34,906 nt of DNA from Plakobranchus ocellatus (taxonomy: Eukaryota; Mollusca; Gastropoda; Plakobranchidae), in the NCBI GenBank assembly GCA_019648995.1, contig BLXT01005251.1, forward strand, positions 355,111 to 390,016. Direction: 5' to 3'. Under the pieces are notes generated by a model, which saw only the letters and a program-made list of their open reading frames with translations, ran no database searches and was not told where the DNA came from. Both the position numbers and the translations under genes were made by a program. Positions 1 to 9,936 of the stretch are shown piece after piece (positions within the stretch are counted from its first letter, which is position 1; each line of letters opens with the position of its first letter).

Positions 1-104
1 TCAGCCATAGTCATGACACTGTATCCAGTGAATGTTCCTATCTGGTAAAGCTTCAGCCATACTCATGGCACTGTATCCAGTTAGAATCATTATCTGGTAA
101 AGCT
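1..104. repeat. 52-bp tandem duplication at the window start
   Basis: Two units, 1-52 and 53-104, each starting TCAGCCATA and ending TCTGGTAAAGCT, differ at about ten positions. The window begins on a unit border, so more copies may lie to the left. Confidence 0.85.
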
Positions 105-449
105 CCATCCACACGCTGACTTCCGTATCTTTACATTCCTAACATCATGGTCCATTTCAGGGATAGGCCAAATTTGACATTATCCACTTCTTTTGTCTTT
201 TGACTTGACAACCCTCTTGTTTGGTTGGTGACATAGATAAAATGGGCTTTTTGGGTAAAGAATACATTAGATCGTTGTGAAACTTTTGTGTAATGCAATA
301 AACTAGATTGTCGCGTTATTATTTATTCTGTTTTACAGTACAGTAAATTGTTATATCGGTTTTTTTTTTTTTTTTAAAATGAGGATTTTCCAAAGAATTT
401 ATTTTTACGCTTTTCTCAAGATATGAAAACTCAGATAGACCATTCTGTT
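105..449. other. Non-coding AT-rich stretch, nothing recognised
   Basis: No long frame, RNA gene or repeat was seen apart from a T run near 360-375. Confidence 0.4.
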
Positions 450-650
450 AGAAATATGTAAATATTTTTGTCAGGTCTTCCCTGTCCTCTTTCTCACTTA
501 CTGCTCACTGTTCATATCTCTCAATGGTTTGTCTTTCTTTCTTTTTCCCCCTTCAGAAATATGAAAATATTCTTGTCATGTCTATTATCTTCTTCCTCAC
601 TTACTGTTAACATTTCTCGATGGTTTGTCTTTTTTTCCCTCTCCTCTCTC
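450..650. repeat. ~105-bp tandem duplication
   Basis: A unit beginning AGAAATATG with a CTCACTTACTG core and ending TGGTTTGTCTTT starts at 450 and again at 555. Identity is moderate. The second unit runs into the CCT microsatellite. Confidence 0.7.
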
Positions 651-716
651 TTCCTCCTCCTCCTCCTCCTCCTCCTCCCCCTCCTCCTCCTCCTCTTCCT
701 CCTCCTTCTTTTTTCT
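637..716. repeat. (CCT)n microsatellite
   Basis: Imperfect CCT/CTC run. It creates low-complexity open frames (Leu-rich on +, Arg-rich on -), which are not genes. Confidence 0.9.
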
Positions 717-799
717 GGAGACAGGAGTGTTGGTTTATCTGCCCGAAAAATCTGCAGAGAGCTACAATGACAATTTGGAGTGCAGCACCATAGAGTAAG

Positions 800-2589
800 C
801 TTAGTGAATGATGCCTTCAAGGCGAAATGTTTTTCATGTTATCCTGTGCTGTACGGGTTGATTTAAATAAGTTTTATGTTGGTGATTGTAAATTATTTTA
901 CAATGAATTCCATTTCTTTCAACGTGTCCATGCCATTAAATTGATTTATTTGTGTATTTTTTTTTCTCAAAAGCAAAAAAACAAAAGAAAAAAACAAAAC
1001 AAAACATAGCCAAACAAACAAAGACACAAAGAACAAACAAACAAACTAAGAAGCGAAAGCCACAAATATGGCTACAAGATGTTCATAGACTCTCACTCGT
1101 CTTCTGTGCGATTTATATGCAATTATTTATTATTTTTTCAAAAGAAAGTAGGTAAGAAAGTAGGTTTACCGATGCATTCGACAACATAGTCGGTGTCAAA
1201 TAATTTGGGTAGCCTCAGGCAAATTTCTAAACATAAACATTGATTAACTACTCCACTAAGTAAACTAACAAAATTGTTAGAAGCCAAGTGGCCAAACTTT
1301 GATCACCGATTGGAGACAAGTAAGTATTGCAAGCAGAGCTATTCAATTTCTAACAAGTAGGGCCCTACCATGCATTTAAGATCTGATAAATAGCGACGAT
1401 CTTGTGACAGCTACAGGGCTGGGTTATTTTATAGTACTATCATTAATTGTATCTTTAAAAGGTCTAAGGAGGCCTACTTTACAACCATTATCGACATAAC
1501 CTACACGTGATTTGACGTTGGAAGAGAAGGAATTGAAAAGAAAATAAACGCTAACTTGTTATGATAATACAAATTATAGACATCTTTGTTGATTTTTTGA
1601 CTGTCTTTATAATCACAGTGTTGTTTTTTAATGTTATTTTTTGACTTGACTATAACTGAAATGCATCATGACTTTTCAAAATTTACACCACAAACGTTGA
1701 CACACACTTAACAATTCCAAAGGTACAGAGAAGTGTATAGTGTAAGTTTGTTAATTGGTCGTACAATATGAAACTTTGAAGTTATGTCAATTTTTTTAAC
1801 CGTCATTGATAGGGTCGTACTTTTTATTTTCGATTTTGTTAATATTTCAGCGGCATATTTAGAAAAGCCTAATAATAAACTTAGGATTTTCTTAAGTGCA
1901 GATAAATTGTTTTCATCTTAGCGAGCCCTAATATTCAGATTATGAGCTTAAAAATATTTTCTTTACTAACTGTCAGATCCTTACAATTAATTACTGTTTG
2001 GATAAGGTTGTTGGTAAAGATCAGATATTTTTGTGATCTCACACATTTGTGTCAATATTGCTTTCTAATTTTCTAAAACAAAACAAAACAAAAAATGCAA
2101 TATACTCAAAATATAAGGAGTTTCTATTCTATTTTCGGACTGTATTTTTGATGTGATTCTGATGTACAGCATTATTTTGTGAATTTTTTATTGTTAAAGT
2201 CACGAGAAATTTAATGACACGTGTTATTAATTTTCTTTTTTTTATGATATCGCATTGCTGCTTTAATCGATTGTTTTAGGAATGTTTTCTTACATTGCTG
2301 TTTTCACCTTTTTTGTCTGACTGGACTCACACTATGTAACCAACAAATTGTAATATAATTAAGAGGCAAATATAGATGCATTTCACGCTAAGCATAATGG
2401 GGTAAAATAATTTTTTTTTCAATTACATGTTTTAATAAATACAATTTTTTGTTTACTCATATTTCTAATGCTTTAAACTTTCAGCGCATAACAATTTTGG
2501 TGTAGTTTACTTATTGAAAATGAATCGGCCCAAGTTATTTCAAGGTCTTCATTCATGATATATGTAGTATTATAAATGTGTGTGAAAAA
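800..2589. other. Non-coding AT-rich stretch, nothing recognised
   Basis: Short frames only. It holds A-rich runs of CAAA type near 970-1050 and 2075-2095. No RNA gene, repeat family or conserved exon was found. Confidence 0.4.
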
Positions 2590-2676
2590 GGAGAGAGAGA
2601 GAGAGAGCGGGAGGGAGAGAGAGAAAGTAAGAGAGAGAGAGGGAGGGTGAGAAAGAGAGAGAGAAAGAGAGAGAGA
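2590..2676. repeat. (GA)n microsatellite
   Basis: Imperfect GA/GGGA/GAAA run directly abutting the LINE fragment that follows. Confidence 0.9.
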
Positions 2677-3050
2677 ACTGGAGGCACTAGAGATGTGTCT
2701 CTCAGAAGAATGGTGATGATATCATGGATGTAAAAAAAAAAAAGCCCAACGCATCTGTTCGGAAAGAAGCTAAACCTTGCGCAATCATTAATTTAACCCG
2801 TAAGACGTAGGCAACTACAACTTCTAGGACACATTTACCGACACAAAGGTTTATATAACACTTAGCTTTCACAGGAAAGATTTAAGGCGAACGTAGTAGA
2901 GATAGATAGAGAATAACTTTTATTAAAATCTTCACGCATAGGCTATACGTAATAGTAGCCTCAACATGCCTAGAAGGATAACCGAGAACATGTTGAGAGG
3001 AGGCCAATATGATCGGGTCAATGTCTATTCCAGTCAGGGCACGTACCTTT
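2676..3050 (+). mobile_element. Decayed RTE-like LINE 3'-end fragment
   Basis: Translation in shifting frames gives pieces such as RRRQLQLLGHIYRHKGL, matching the C-terminal part of the related copy at 16699-17235 (RQRQLQFLGHICRHKGL). The order of the later pieces (TTTTATT-AAAATCTT, then AATGTCTATTCCAG) also agrees. Several stops and frameshifts show an old, dead copy. The reverse transcriptase core is absent. Confidence 0.7.
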
Positions 3051-3219
3051 AAAGTTATGTAGGCCAACATAGAATTGTAATGCGATATATCAGTTTGAAA
3101 GTAAATAGCGATTGGCTCTTGACACTTCCTACGTTAATAATAATGTTCAATTGTAAATTGAGCCATGCCTTAGGCGATCTAACAAAAGTTCTACGTCATG
3201 CCGGAACTACATATAACGT

Positions 3220-3275
3220 TAATTGAGAGTTGAGTGGAGGATCATGACTGCCAATGTAGACCAAGAAGAAATGCT
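3220..3275 (+). mobile_element. Possible second tip of the same LINE 3' end
   Basis: GTTAATTGAG-x-GAGTGGAGGATCATGACTGCCAATGT resembles the 3' end of the copy near 17157-17203. It is too short to be sure. Confidence 0.35.
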
Positions 3276-3690
3276 TCCTGGGAGGTAAATTTGTCCATTC
3301 ATATGTAATATCCCCATAAATCCCATTATTTTTTTTCACATGGTAGTCGGAATCAGAGAACATAATTAAGATAATTTTAATTACTTTAGTCGTGATAAGG
3401 GGGCCATGCGGTGAAGCTCTTGTATTTCGAAGTACAGGAATGGACAAAGAAATAAGGGGAGTAATTTAAAGTTCCGACGTCAACATTGAGCAGAAGAGAG
3501 TCAAGGGTTCACTAATGGCTTCACCGTCCACACCTTCGAATTTAGTAAATGTACCAATGCCTCCTCCTAACTAATGACACAAGGAATGGATCTAGGTTTG
3601 ACAAGCTTTTCTACATTTCTGGATTAAGATGCAGATCTTGATGTAGATCTTTGATAATCTGCATTCTTTATAGATCTAGGTAGCGTTAGC
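3276..3690. other. Non-coding stretch, nothing recognised
   Basis: An 83-codon minus-strand frame covers much of 3196-3447 but has no recognisable domain. A cluster of AGATCT motifs lies around 3630-3680, beside the satellite. Confidence 0.35.
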
Positions 3691-4007
3691 GGGCCATTAA
3701 TTGCTACAGAGTGATGATGTATCAATAACGGCCTGTTAATTGTTACAGAGATTATCAATTAAGATGCTTTTAATTGCTACAGAGAGTGATGGTGTATCAA
3801 TTGAACAGATCATTAATTGCAGCAGAGTTATGAATAATCAATAACGGCCAGTTAATTGTTACACAGTGATGATTATCAATTAAGGGGATGTTAATTACAA
3901 AGGAGTGACGGTGTATCAATTTGGCAGGCCGTTAATTGCTGCAGGGGGATGATGTATCAATAACGGCCTGTTAATTGTTACAGAGTGATAATTATTAATT
4001 AAGGGGC
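3691..4007. repeat. ~40-bp satellite, left part, with three-monomer higher order
   Basis: Eight monomers, each with a TTAATTG core, start at 3697, 3736, 3770, 3813, 3852, 3891, 3932 and 3971. Three monomer types alternate: one ending AATAACGG, one ending TTAAGGGG or similar, and one with TATCAATT before an ACAGG-like end. This gives a higher-order period of about 116-121 bp. The array is interrupted at 4007 by the LTR element and resumes at 8251. Confidence 0.9.
4004..4007. repeat. Target-site duplication GGGC, left copy
   Basis: GGGC directly precedes the 5' LTR and recurs at 8247-8250 directly after the 3' LTR. Confidence 0.8.
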
Positions 4008-4164
4008 TGTGGCGCACTCTCAAACCAAAGTGTTTCGTTTTGTTATTGTTTTTGTACATTACGTCATACCCAAACTTCCTAGTTACATTTGGCCAAAAAG
4101 ATTATTAAAATGGATTAACGTCTAACAGTTGGTTGACTTTGTTGATTGCCTGCTAATTGCTACA
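4008..4164 (+). repeat. 5' LTR (157 bp)
   Basis: Starts TGTGGCGCAC and ends TAATTGCTACA, so it has TG...CA ends. It matches 8083-8246 at about 95% outside one indel. Confidence 0.92.
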
Positions 4165-4165
4165 T

Positions 4166-4182
4166 TGGTAACCCCGACGTGA
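4166..4182 (+). promoter_or_regulatory. Primer-binding site, tRNA-Trp type
   Basis: TGGTAACCCCGACGTGA begins two bases after the 5' LTR. It matches, with one difference, TGGTGACCCCGACGTGA, the complement of the 3' end of animal tRNA-Trp (also used by avian retroviruses). CsRn1-clade elements are reported to use tRNA-Trp. Confidence 0.8.
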
Positions 4183-7100
4183 GTTTAAATATATCTACAT
4201 CTAGATCTAAATCACACGCAACTATATCTATCGACACATCATATCTATCGAAACCGTAGCAATTAAACTCCCCACGTTTTGGACCACTTACCCATCAACA
4301 TGGTTCGCCCAAACAGAGGCACAGTTCGCACTGCGTGGGATCACAGCAGATGAGACAAAGTACTACCATGTGGTGGCAGCACTTGAAGCAGCCACAGCGT
4401 CAAGATTGTTGGCGGTTATTTCCTCACCCCCTCCAACCTGTAAGTATAGCGCCATAAAGTCAATCCTTACCGATGCTTATGGGTTATCCGAAGCGGAAAA
4501 AGCAGCCATGCTACTAGACATAAAGGAATTTGGGGATAGCAAACCCTCTGAAGTTATGGATAAAATGCTGGCTCTTTTGGGGTAACCATAGGCCGTGCTT
4601 TCTTTTTTGGTATATTTTTCTGCGGCTCTTGCCAGAAGCGATCCGCTCCCCACTGGCTAATTCCTCCAACAACTCCGACTACAGAGCGTTGGCGAAGGAG
4701 GCTTATTACCTTTATAACTCCCTGACACCGAATAGCACAGTCTGCACTACAGTGCAACAGCCAATAAAGTCGCATGCAGATCTGTCGGAAATCGACTCTA
4801 TTTGTTGGTTCCACCGCAACTTCGGATCAAATGCCAGGCGATGCACCAACCCTTGCAAACATTTCCAAACGTTCAAGAGAAAAGGGAAACGGGAGAGCGG
4901 ACCAGTACTAGACAGCCCATCTGCTGGTCCGCGATGTTTCGCGGCAACAAGACCCACGTCGGCAACGTCGGAGTCGAACATGACACAATTGTTCGTGACG
5001 GACGAGAAGTCTAAGAGACGCTTCTTGGTCGACACAGGCGCCCAAGTCTCCGTAACACCTGCGTCATGGGCAGATAAAGTGTCAGGCGCCACAGGACCAA
5101 ATTTACAAGCTGCCAACAGGTCTTCCATAGCGACCTATGGTTCCCGAGTCGTACACCTTCATTTAGGCAACCGGGTTTTTGATGCACGCTTGATATCGGC
5201 TAATGTCAAGCGCCCCCTTTTGGGAGCAGATTTCCTACGCCAACACAACCTGTTAGTTGATATTCGAGGTCGCAGACTGATTGAAACTGATTCTTTCTCA
5301 CAATTAATTGCTCCGTCAGTTCAGTGTCTACCGATTCAGATCTTGCTCTCATAGAACCCACCAGCAACAGGTTTCGGAAAATTCTCAACGGCTATCCCGA
5401 ACTCTTACAGCCTACCTTTTCAACTGCAGAAGCACAGCGTGAAAAATTTCATTCCAACCAAAGACCGCCCTGTCTTTGCCCGAGCTCACCGCTTAGCCCC
5501 GGACAAACTCGCATCTGCGAAGAAGGAGTTTTTCGAAATGGAGAAGATGGGTATAATTCAAAAATCAAACAGTCCCTGGGCATCCCCACCTGCACATGGT
5601 ACCTAAAAGCAATGAGGCGTTACGCCCCTGTCGGGATTATCGCAGACTGAACGATGCTACAATACCTGATCGTTACCCTATACCCCATATTCAGGACTTT
5701 TCAGCTCGTCTCGCTGGTAAAAACATTTTTTCCAAGATGGATCTTGTTCGAGGATATCATCAGATCCCGGTGGCTCCTGAGGATGTGCCTAAAACGGCAG
5801 TAATCACACCGTTCGGTTTGTGGGAATTTTTGCGCATGCCATTCGGTTTGAAATGCGCAGCACAAACGTTTCAACGCCTTATGGACACGGTACTTCAGGA
5901 CCTAGATTGCGCATTTGTCTACCTAGACGATATTTTGGTGGCCAGCTCCTCAGCCCAGTCTCATATCGACGACCTCAAGGCGGTTTTCCATCGACTACGA
6001 CATCATGGACTGGTAATCAAATTTGAGAAATGTCTCCTAGGAATGTCATCACTTGATTTTTTGGGACACCAAGTTTCTGCGGCAGGCCCAGTGCCCATGC
6101 CTTCTCGGGTTAGTGCGGTAAAGGATTTTCGTCAACCAAGAGATGTCAAAGCGCTTCAAGAGTTCCTTGGTATAATGAATTTTTACCACCGTTTCATTCC
6201 CAACCTCGCTTCAACCCTGCACCCCCTCTACCAAGTCATAAACACATCCAAACCGCTTCAAGCTCTCAATTAGACCAACGAAATGAACCAATCCTTCTTT
6301 GCAAGCAAGCAAGCCTTTGCAGAGGCAACTATGCTAGTCCATTCTTGCACGGACTGTCCAATAGCTTTGATATGCGATGCATCTGATGTGGTCTTCGGCG
6401 CCGTCCTGGAACAGTACGCACATGGTCGTTGGGAACCACTCGCCTTTTTCAGTCGACAACTGCTTAAACCATAGATTAAGTACAGTACTTTCGATAGAGA
6501 ACTCCTGGGCGTTCATTTGGCTACACGTCATTTTCGCTACATGTTTGAGGGAAGGAAGACAGTTCACCATTTACACGGATCACAGGCCTTTAGTTCACGC
6601 GATGTCAAAAACCACAGAGCTACAATCAGCTCGTCAGCAAAGGCATCTGTCTGCAACTTCAGAGTTTTCCACTAACATTAGACATATCTGGAAAGAAGAA
6701 TGTAGTTGCCGACTGCCTCTCGCGAGCTGTCACTTACATTAATGACGTCTCGTTAGGCATCGACTATACAGCTATGGCTGCAGCGCAAACCTCGAGTGCA
6801 GACGTACAAGCACACATTACGGTGCTCACTAACCTGCAAATAACCAGTACCAAATTGAACGACAAAGGACCCGAACTCCTCTGCGATATTTCAACTGGCC
6901 GAGCTCGCCCCATCGTTCCTCCAGATTTCAGACGCTCCGTATTTGGGGCTGTCCACAACCTTTCACATCAGGGGGTTAAGGCTACCATCAAGCTTGTTTC
7001 GGAGAAATTCGTATGGCATGGCTTACGACGTTAAGTTAGCACCTGGGTTAAAGAGTGTCACGAATGTCAATCATCAAAAATTCAAAAACATACTCGTGCA

Positions 7101-8068
7101 CCTCTCCAAACATTGACCGTGCCAGAAAAGAGATGTTCGCACATCAATATCGGCATTGTTGGCCCGCTTCCTGAGTCCTGTGGTTACCGATACCTCCTAA
7201 CCATCATTGATCGCAACACTCGGTGGCCAGAGGCAATTCCTCTCCCAAATATTACAACTGCCGAATGTGTTCGAGCTCTGGTGGGAGGTTGGATCTCTCG
7301 CTTTGGCATTCCTGAGGACTTATCATCGGACCGCGGTTCACAGTTTACCTCTGCTTTGTGGACAGAAATCGCTAGACGCCTTGGAGTCAAGGTACACCGG
7401 ACAACAATATTTCACCCCCAGGCCAACGGAATAGTCGAAAGGTTTCACCGCACGCTCAAGGCAGCTCTGAAAGCCAGACTCCTTGGACTTAGAACCGCAC
7501 TCAGGGAAGACCTGGGATATTCGTCAGCAGAGCTCGTCCACGGTGAACCTCCTACCGTTCCAGGCGAGTTCACCCCTTCTCAAGCTTTGCCTTGGTCGGC
7601 TACAGAATTTTTTACAGCGTTCCGAGCCAAGACACAACTCCTCAAACCTAGACCAACTGTCTACCACAGTAAACCACACACATACTTGCCCCCATCTTTG
7701 CTCACAGCCAAATACGTTTACATACACACTGATACCGTTAAGGCTCCATTACAAAGACCATACACCAGCCCATATACGGTGCTTGCGCCAGGTGAGAAAA
7801 CGTTTCTTATGGACATGGGCGGTCGCGCAGAACGAATCTCAATAGACCGCCTCAAACCGGCGGAAGTGGACCCCACCAAACCGGTCCAGCTGCAACCACC
7901 AGCGCGGCGTGGACGTCCTCCAGCGTTGCCAGGGCCGCCCTCAGCCACTGAGACGGACGACACTCGAGGACAACCTTTGGCTCAAACTCACCTCAGCCAG
8001 CTCACGTCACGTACGGGGCGACAAGTGCGACTGCCTGTGCGCTTCCAGTAACTCTGTGAGATGTCTGT

Positions 8069-8082
8069 GCTGGGGGGAGGTG
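8069..8082 (+). promoter_or_regulatory. Polypurine tract of the LTR element
   Basis: A G-rich run (GGGGGGAGG within the span) ends just before the TG of the 3' LTR, where plus-strand priming is expected. Confidence 0.7.
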
Positions 8083-8246
8083 TGTGGCGCACTCTCAAAC
8101 CAAATTGTTTCGTTTTGTTATTGTTTTTGTGTATTAATTATTACGTCACACCCAAACTTCCCAGTTACATTTGGCCAAAAAGATTATTAAAATGGATTAA
8201 CGTCTAACAGTTGATTGACTTTGTTGATTGCCTGCTAATTGCTGCA
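8083..8246 (+). repeat. 3' LTR (164 bp)
   Basis: Same start as the 5' LTR, ending TAATTGCTGCA. It is preceded by a G-rich polypurine tract. Confidence 0.92.
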
Positions 8247-8250
8247 GGGC
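8247..8250. repeat. Target-site duplication GGGC, right copy
   Basis: Pairs with 4004-4007. Removing the element and one GGGC restores a satellite junction like that at 3758-3772. Confidence 0.8.
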
Positions 8251-8500
8251 TTTTAATTGCTACAGAGAGTGATGGTGTATCAATTTCAAAGGTCATTAAT
8301 TGCAGCAGAGTGATGAATAATCAATAACGGCCAGTTAATTGTTACACTGTGATGATTATCAATTAAGGGGTTCTGAATTGCTAGAGCGACGGTGTATAAA
8401 TTTAACACAGTAACAGACCATTAATTGTTACAGAGTGATGGGCTATCAATTTAACAGGCCGTTGAATGCAACAGAGTACAGAGTGACGAGCATCTAAGCC
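8251..8500. repeat. ~40-bp satellite, right part
   Basis: Monomers start near 8253, 8296, 8335, 8374, 8421 and 8462. Those at 8253-8373 are close copies of the trimer at 3770-3890. The last two or three are degenerate and the array fades out before 8500. Confidence 0.88.
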
Positions 8501-8932
8501 ATTTTTTTTGTCCTGAGTTTTGCTAAAGCAATTACGTAACATCACATTTTTTTTTAAAGTGTTTATTGATGCTGCTTGCCCTTTGTTACTAGGCCTAACC
8601 TAACGTAAGAAAAATTATGAATGTGATTTCTGATTGCATGACTTTCTTCAAATACAACTTCATAAAAATAGGTTACTTTTTGCATAATGTGATAAAATCG
8701 AGCACCCGAGCTGGTGGTATTAATGATCTTCTGGGTAGATGTAGTGCTGAAGGGTGTTTGCGCCTTTTTTTTTTATTGAGGGCCATTGTTTATTTTTAAA
8801 TATATCAGCTATCTGATGGATCATTTTGTTTTGTTTTGAATGAAAGAGCTGTATGGATCTACTCTAGCTTATTTTAATTACAACAGAGTAGGATAATTGA
8901 AGGGTTCAATGGAAAAACAGGGATCCATATTA
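8501..8932. other. Non-coding AT-rich stretch, nothing recognised
   Basis: Only short frames and T runs were seen between the satellite and the 433-bp duplication. Confidence 0.4.
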
Positions 8933-9365
8933 TTTTCGTTTTTCTTAAAAGGTATCTGGTCCATATTGTAGAGGCATTTTGCTTAAATATCTTAGAGTGT
9001 TTTGTAAAAATCCTACATTTTCTGAATGAGCCTGTTTCAAAGGTGTTCATTACACAGAACGTTGTAACACTAAAGAATGAACTTGCTGTGAGTTTTACCC
9101 CATTACTTTTAAATCATTCTACAGGGGTATAAATAAGACTTAAGACATACATAAGACAGCATTTTGGGTAACAGATATATCACAAAACATTAAAACATAC
9201 ATGAAATGCTTCATCTCTAGGATCCAGTGCACAACTAAAAAAAAAAGGACATTAAAAAGTGACTTTTCAAAGTCATATATGCTAAATCAATAAAACATTA
9301 AAAAATATATATATGGTGATCACTGTTTTTGTTTTGCTTTAAGTTCTTATTTGTTGTTGTAGTTG
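8933..9365. repeat. 433-bp tandem duplication, copy 1
   Basis: Begins TTTTCGTTTTTCTTAAAAGG and contains CCTACATTTTCTGAATGAGC, TCTACAGGGGT and GTGACTTTTCAAAGTC. It is followed directly by copy 2. No coding frame is shared between the copies. Confidence 0.9.
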
Positions 9366-9790
9366 TTTTCGTTTTTCTTAAAAGGTATCTGGTCCATATT
9401 GTAGTGGCATTTCAATTCATTTTTAAAGTGTTTTTAAAAAATCCTACATTTTCTGAATGAGCCGTCTCTAAAGATGTTCGTTACACAGAAAGTTGTGACA
9501 CTAAAGAATTGAACTTGCAGTGAGATTTACCCCGTTATTTTTAAATGATTCTACAGGGGTTTAAATAAGACTTAAGACATACATTATAAGACAGCTTTGG
9601 GGGTAACCGATATCACAAAGCATTAAAACATGCATGAAATGTTTCATCTTTAGGTTCCAATGCACAACTAAAAAAAAGGACACTGAAAAGTGACTTTTCA
9701 AAGTCATATATGCTAAATCAACAAACATTTAAAGATATGTTGATTAATGTTTTTGTTTTGTTTTAAGATATTATTTGTTGTTCTAATTGT
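9366..9790. repeat. 433-bp tandem duplication, copy 2
   Basis: Same landmarks in the same order as copy 1, with scattered substitutions and small indels (roughly 85-90% identity by eye). Confidence 0.9.
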
Positions 9791-9936
9791 TAATGATAAA
9801 TTTTGTGTTAATTTTAGCTTGAATTACAAAATATATCCATGAAAGATGAATGTGTCAATCATTATGTATGCACACTTTGTCATAAAACTCAGTATTTGCC
9901 CCTTAACATACCATAAATCACTCCTCTTTGAGTTTT

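Larger units (their letters stand above)
4008..8246 (+). mobile_element. Ty3/gypsy LTR retrotransposon, CsRn1-like, broken fossil
   Basis: The element has two LTRs, a primer-binding site, a gag region (about 4300-4930), then protease (about 4980-5270, DTGA), reverse transcriptase (about 5600-6250, YLDD), RNase H (about 6300-6720), integrase (about 6880-7700) and a C-terminal tail to about 8050, then a polypurine tract. The order RT-RNase H-integrase is that of Ty3/gypsy. The gag nucleic-acid-binding motif is C-x2-H-x9-C-x3-C, the unusual CHCC box of the CsRn1 clade. Many breaks, roughly half a dozen to ten, make it dead. The LTRs differ by about 7 substitutions and one ~7-bp indel over ~157 bp (about 4-5%), so it is moderately old. 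Its base composition is richer in GC than the surroundings. Confidence 0.92.

Noticed and set aside
468-820. Leu-rich (+) and Arg-rich (-) open frames
   Set aside because: Produced by the CCT microsatellite; no domain and no splice context.
3691-4007. CRISPR-like spaced repeats
   Set aside because: Short repeats with near-regular spacing, but the intervening sequence is itself repeated in a three-monomer order, and the genome is eukaryotic.
4554-5388. Minus-strand frames across the LTR element
   Set aside because: Shadows of the sense gag and protease region.
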